Below the pieces are notes generated by a model that did no database searches, had not been told where the DNA came from, and was given only the letters and a program-made list of their open reading frames with translations. A stretch of 64,000 nucleotides of DNA from Pseudomonadota bacterium (GTDB lineage Bacteria > Pseudomonadota > Alphaproteobacteria > Rhodobacterales > Rhodobacteraceae): NCBI GenBank assembly GCA_038533575.1, contig JBCAYL010000001.1, forward strand, positions 1,950,226 through 2,014,225. Direction: 5' to 3'. Position 1 is the first letter of the stretch. Every line of letters begins with the position of its first letter. The translations under genes were made by a program, and so were the position numbers. This document shows, in pieces, positions 60,825-64,000 of this stretch.

Positions 60825-62713
60825 ACCGCGCTTCCCTCTCGGGAGGCTGAGCGCCGGAGGTGCACGACGCCCGCGAAGGGGCTGTCCTCCGGTTGCACGT
60901 AGCCGAGGGGCGTCAGCAGCTCTCGCGCCTTCTCCGCCTCCATCTGGTCGAGCAGGGCACGGATGCCGAGCAGGATGTGGCTCGGTCGCGCCTCGCCCGC
61001 TTCGACCGCACCGGCAAGCATCTCCGCGCTCACGCGCGGGTCGTTCACATGCAGGACATCCGGCCGGCAGGCGCTCAGCATCGCGTTGAGACCGGACGAC
61101 CTCTGGCGAGGGTCCTCGGCATTGAAGAGCGGCGTGTCCGACAGCTTGAGCCGGCCTTCGGGGAGCGGGGCATTCAGGCCCCATGTGATCTTGCAAAAGG
61201 CGCGGAGCACGTCCTTCTCCTCCTGCGCGACCACCTGCGACTTGGCGCATTCGCGCGCGACGAGAAGCGGGAGAAAGCCCGCCCCTGCCCCGATCTCGAG
61301 GTATAGCCCGGCATCGCCCACGAGCCGCGCCAAGTGTCGCCCAAGGTTGCGCTCGAATTTCCCATCCTGGATCGTTTGGAGCGCCAGCGGCGCGAAGACC
61401 CGGGGATCCGCCGGCATCTTGATCCCGCGGTTCTCGATGACGGCAATGGCGGGCGACCCGGAGAGATCGATATGCCCCTGAACATAAGGGTCGCCGTTGC
61501 GCCCCCATTCGGGATGCGCCTTGTTGCGTCGGTCCGACTTTGTCTTCTCGTTGCGCTTCTTCTCCACGTCCGACATGAGCGCCGCGATCTTCTCGGGATC
61601 GCGGGCTTGGGGCGGCTTGGCCACCACCTCCGTGATCGGGACCTTCGAGGCTTCTTTGAGATCGGCCACCATGTCGGCGTAGGCCTGCGTGGATTTGAAG
61701 CTCTCTAGCCGCGCTTCGACGTTCTCAATTGCCGTGCTGTGCAGATTGTTCAGCACCGGATCGGTCAGCAGGAGATCGAAGATTTCCTTGCGCCGCTCCG
61801 CGTGCCGCAGGGCGCTGTCGTCAAAGACCTCGTTGCGGTCCTGCAAGGACCAGTAGTCCGAGTTGTACTTGTCTTTCTTGAGGTTCACGTTGCCGCGGAA
61901 CTTGCGGATCGCGTAGCTGTCGATGGATTTGACGGCGTAGTGGTTTATCTGCGTCCAGTCGTAGCCCACCGTGCGGACGATCGAGCGCCATCCGCGAAAT
62001 TTGAAGTAGTCCTCCATCGGGCGACCGGAGCCATTGAGCCAGCGCACCGTATCGGGGAAATCCGTTTCCAGATGCTTCTTCTTGATCCGCGGTCGGTGGA
62101 TGCCGAGGACCCAGTATTCCGGGTCGAACGCGAAGAGCGTCTTCACGCCCCAGCCCTTGTTCCACATCGGCGGCGCGGCGTAGGTGTATTGCTCTGTCAC
62201 GGGCGCGCGCGACCAGTCATGCACGCCGCCGGAGCCGAAGATGCGCCATGTGACGACAATCCCGTTGGCCCCGAGGGCCTTGGCCTCCGAGATCATGCCA
62301 TCGAGAGATCCGTCGCCGTGCTTGATGCACAGAAATTCGTCCGCATCGAACACGAGGACCCAGTCGCTGCCGGTGACGACGGGCTCCTCTTGGGCGTATT
62401 TGAGCGCGGAGGGCTGGGGCCGGCGCCCCTCGGGAATGTCGTTGCGGCGGTGATGCACGAGGCCCAGCTCTTCCAGACGGATGAGCATGTCATCGGTGCC
62501 GTCCGAGCAATCATTGGTGAAGACAACAATGTCGGTGAACCCGACCGCGAGGTGGTGCGCCACCCATTCCAGCACGAAGGGCCCCTCGTCCTTCATCATC
62601 GACACGGCCGTCACGCGGCCATGGGGAGACGCGTGCTGCTTCAGCGGAGACAGAACCGTCCCAAAAATCGCGGAATAGTCGCCCGTGCATGAGGCTTCGC
62701 CGTCTTTTGACAT
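60821..62713 (-). CDS. Glycosyltransferase-methyltransferase fusion protein
   Basis: A 630-aa protein from the ATG at 62713. The N-terminal half (30-330) is a GT2-like domain with SMMKDEGPFVLEWVAHHL and FDADEFL (122-128), paralogous to the protein at 34413. A charged linker (about 360-430) follows. The C-terminal part from about 472 has the SAM-binding-like motif LEIGAGAGFLPLL and a later VLHVNDP, typical of a Rossmann methyltransferase. It is convergent with the gene at 59916. Combined glycosyl transfer and methylation of a surface glycan is inferred. Confidence 0.8.
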   Translation of the reverse strand: MSKDGEASCTGDYSAIFGTVLSPLKQHASPHGRVTAVSMMKDEGPFVLEWVAHHLAVGFTDIVVFTNDCSDGTDDMLIRLEELGLVHHRRNDIPEGRRPQPSALKYAQEEPVVTGSDWVLVFDADEFLCIKHGDGSLDGMISEAKALGANGIVVTWRIFGSGGVHDWSRAPVTEQYTYAAPPMWNKGWGVKTLFAFDPEYWVLGIHRPRIKKKHLETDFPDTVRWLNGSGRPMEDYFKFRGWRSIVRTVGYDWTQINHYAVKSIDSYAIRKFRGNVNLKKDKYNSDYWSLQDRNEVFDDSALRHAERRKEIFDLLLTDPVLNNLHSTAIENVEARLESFKSTQAYADMVADLKEASKVPITEVVAKPPQARDPEKIAALMSDVEKKRNEKTKSDRRNKAHPEWGRNGDPYVQGHIDLSGSPAIAVIENRGIKMPADPRVFAPLALQTIQDGKFERNLGRHLARLVGDAGLYLEIGAGAGFLPLLVARECAKSQVVAQEEKDVLRAFCKITWGLNAPLPEGRLKLSDTPLFNAEDPRQRSSGLNAMLSACRPDVLHVNDPRVSAEMLAGAVEAGEARPSHILLGIRALLDQMEAEKARELLTPLGYVQPEDSPFAGVVHLRRSASREGSAV

Positions 62714-62930
62714 AAGCTTCTGTTTTGCCTGCAAAAATTGTGCGCTTTGCCACGCCCTGCCCGCGAGAAACGTACCATGGCGGGCGCGCGATCGGCAAGG
62801 ACCTCGCCCACAGGTCAGCCCCGGATGATTTATCCCTCGACCGCAGGGGGCTTGCCGTGACAAAACCGTGCCAACGCGAGGGTATCCAGCCAGAAAGAGC
62901 GAAGGAGCGCGGCGTTGAGGAAGATGCAGG

Positions 62931-64000
62931 GTGGCTGATCAAAGGCGAAACGTGCTCCTCGTCAGTTTCGACGACTGCATCTCCTATTGGCCCTACAAGA
63001 CCGCTTTCAACGAGCCGCTCCAGACGCCAAATCTCGACCGGATCTGCGCGCAATCCTCCGTCTTCCACGCCGCCTATTGTCAAGCCCCGATCTGCGGCCC
63101 CTCCCGGGCCAGCTTCATGTCCGGGCGCACGCCCCATCAGCTGGGCATCCACGACAACGACGTCACGCTCTTCGACCGGCTCGCGCCTGCCGACATCTGG
63201 CCAAGCTCGTTCAAGGCCGCGGGCTATTTCTGTTCTTCCGGGGGAAAGGTCTATCACACAGGTAACGGCATGTTGCCCGGGCCGCTGCACCGGCAGCTTT
63301 ACTCGGACCGTCGAAAACGCTTCAGCGGCGACATGCGCATCCCCAAGGAGCTCGAGCTGAAGAGCTACGGCGGAAATCGCAAGGGGTGGGCCACGACCGA
63401 TCCAAAGGACGACGTGACCTTCTACGACCACGAAGCGGCGACCTCGGCGATCGAGTTTCTCGAAGGCTATGATGCGGACGCGCCATTTTATCGCGAGATC
63501 GGCTTCTTCAGCCCGCACGGGCCGCACGTGACCCCGGCACGCTTCAAGGAGATGTACGACGAAGACAATTTCCGACCGCCGCCGGACTGGGACGATGGCT
63601 TTGACGAGAACGCGTTCAGCAACGAGCACATGGAGCAGAACGAGTTTCTGAGGAAGGGCGACTGGTCCTGGTGGCGCAAGAGTGTCCGGAATTACTTCTC
63701 GGCGCTCAGCCACGGAGACTACCAGCTCGGACGGGTCTGGGATGCGTTGCGCGCGTCACGGCACGCCGACAATACGGTGGTCATCATTCTTTCCGACCAT
63801 GGCTTCCATCTCGGCAATCGCAATCTCTACCGGAAGACGACGCTCTGGGAGCAGGTGGCGCGGGTCCCGCTGATCGTGTTCGATCCCGCGCGCGGCGCAG
63901 CGCAGGACATCTCCGATCCGGTGGCCCTTCTCGATGTCGGCCCCACGGTGCTCGACCTCGCGGGGCTTCCTCCCGTCGAAGCGCCCACATCGGGGCGGTC
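62931..64000 (+). CDS. Type I sulfatase, incomplete at the window edge
   Basis: An open frame of at least 356 codons from GTG 62931 (GAGGAAG seven bases upstream), still open at 64000. The formylglycine signature CGPSR starts at C55. The N-terminal NVLLVSFDDC supplies metal ligands D14-D15, and LSDHGFHLGNRNLYRKTTLW is a family block seen in iduronate-2-sulfatase-like enzymes. No signal peptide is present, so it may be cytoplasmic. With glycosyltransferases beside it, it may trim a sulfated glycan. The 3' end is outside the window. Confidence 0.9.
   Translation, partial: MADQRRNVLLVSFDDCISYWPYKTAFNEPLQTPNLDRICAQSSVFHAAYCQAPICGPSRASFMSGRTPHQLGIHDNDVTLFDRLAPADIWPSSFKAAGYFCSSGGKVYHTGNGMLPGPLHRQLYSDRRKRFSGDMRIPKELELKSYGGNRKGWATTDPKDDVTFYDHEAATSAIEFLEGYDADAPFYREIGFFSPHGPHVTPARFKEMYDEDNFRPPPDWDDGFDENAFSNEHMEQNEFLRKGDWSWWRKSVRNYFSALSHGDYQLGRVWDALRASRHADNTVVIILSDHGFHLGNRNLYRKTTLWEQVARVPLIVFDPARGAAQDISDPVALLDVGPTVLDLAGLPPVEAPTSGR

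Noticed and set aside
1-64000. CRISPR arrays, tRNA/rRNA genes, insertion sequences, prophage genes
   Set aside because: Read through for regular repeats, cloverleaf patterns and transposase or integrase motifs; none was seen.

Overview
The window is high-GC alphaproteobacterial DNA. It carries an RpoN-dependent flagellar cluster of the Rhodobacter sphaeroides fla1 type, two TRAP transporters, and a dihydroxypropanesulfonate (DHPS)/sulfolactate pathway. Together these point to a marine Rhodobacteraceae (roseobacter-type) chromosome. This is inferred from gene content only; there is no rRNA or other direct taxonomic marker.

Bases 1-33,000 are flagellar. They hold rpoN, two small accessory membrane proteins (one a candidate MotF-like motor protein), a FleQ-type sigma-54 activator, and a leftward block flgBCDEFGHIJKL with a giant FlgK (1326 aa) and a FlgJ lacking muramidase. 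A central patch (15.9-19.3 kb) has poorly known accessory genes plus fliS and a possible fliT. A rightward block follows: fleT-fliEFGHIJKLMN and then fliOPQR-flhB. I found seven sites matching the sigma-54 consensus (TGGCAC-N5-TTGCW) ahead of plausible gene starts, and two weaker sigma-28-like sites. They divide the cluster into transcription units and correct several start codons (fliO, flgG and the MotF-like gene). flhA, motAB, fliC, fliD, fliA, flgM and flgA are not in the window.

Bases 33,000-37,500 hold a YeiH-family putative sulfate exporter, a glycosyltransferase, a membrane protein with a cyclic-nucleotide-binding domain, and a LacI-family regulator. Bases 37,555-46,976 form an apparent DHPS catabolic operon. 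It has a 16-bp LacI-type palindrome overlapping a promoter, a TRAP transporter (HpsKLM-like), HpsN, two further dehydrogenases (HpsO/HpsP-like), sulfolactate sulfo-lyase SuyAB, ComC and a universal stress protein. The expected outcome is uptake of DHPS, oxidation to (R)-sulfolactate and cleavage to pyruvate plus sulfite.

Bases 47,000-58,050 hold an acyltransferase, a second TRAP system (TAXI type with fused permease, UspA and a class III aminotransferase), a GAF histidine kinase, a 2-oxoglutarate-type dioxygenase, a LysE exporter and a PfkB sugar kinase. Both TRAP operons have a strong hairpin between the binding-protein and permease genes. Bases 58,200-64,000 hold four glycosyltransferase-like genes, one fused to a methyltransferase-like domain, and a type I sulfatase cut by the window edge; this looks like a surface-glycan locus.

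No tRNA, rRNA, CRISPR array, insertion sequence or phage gene was seen. No gap longer than 300 bases lacks a gene.
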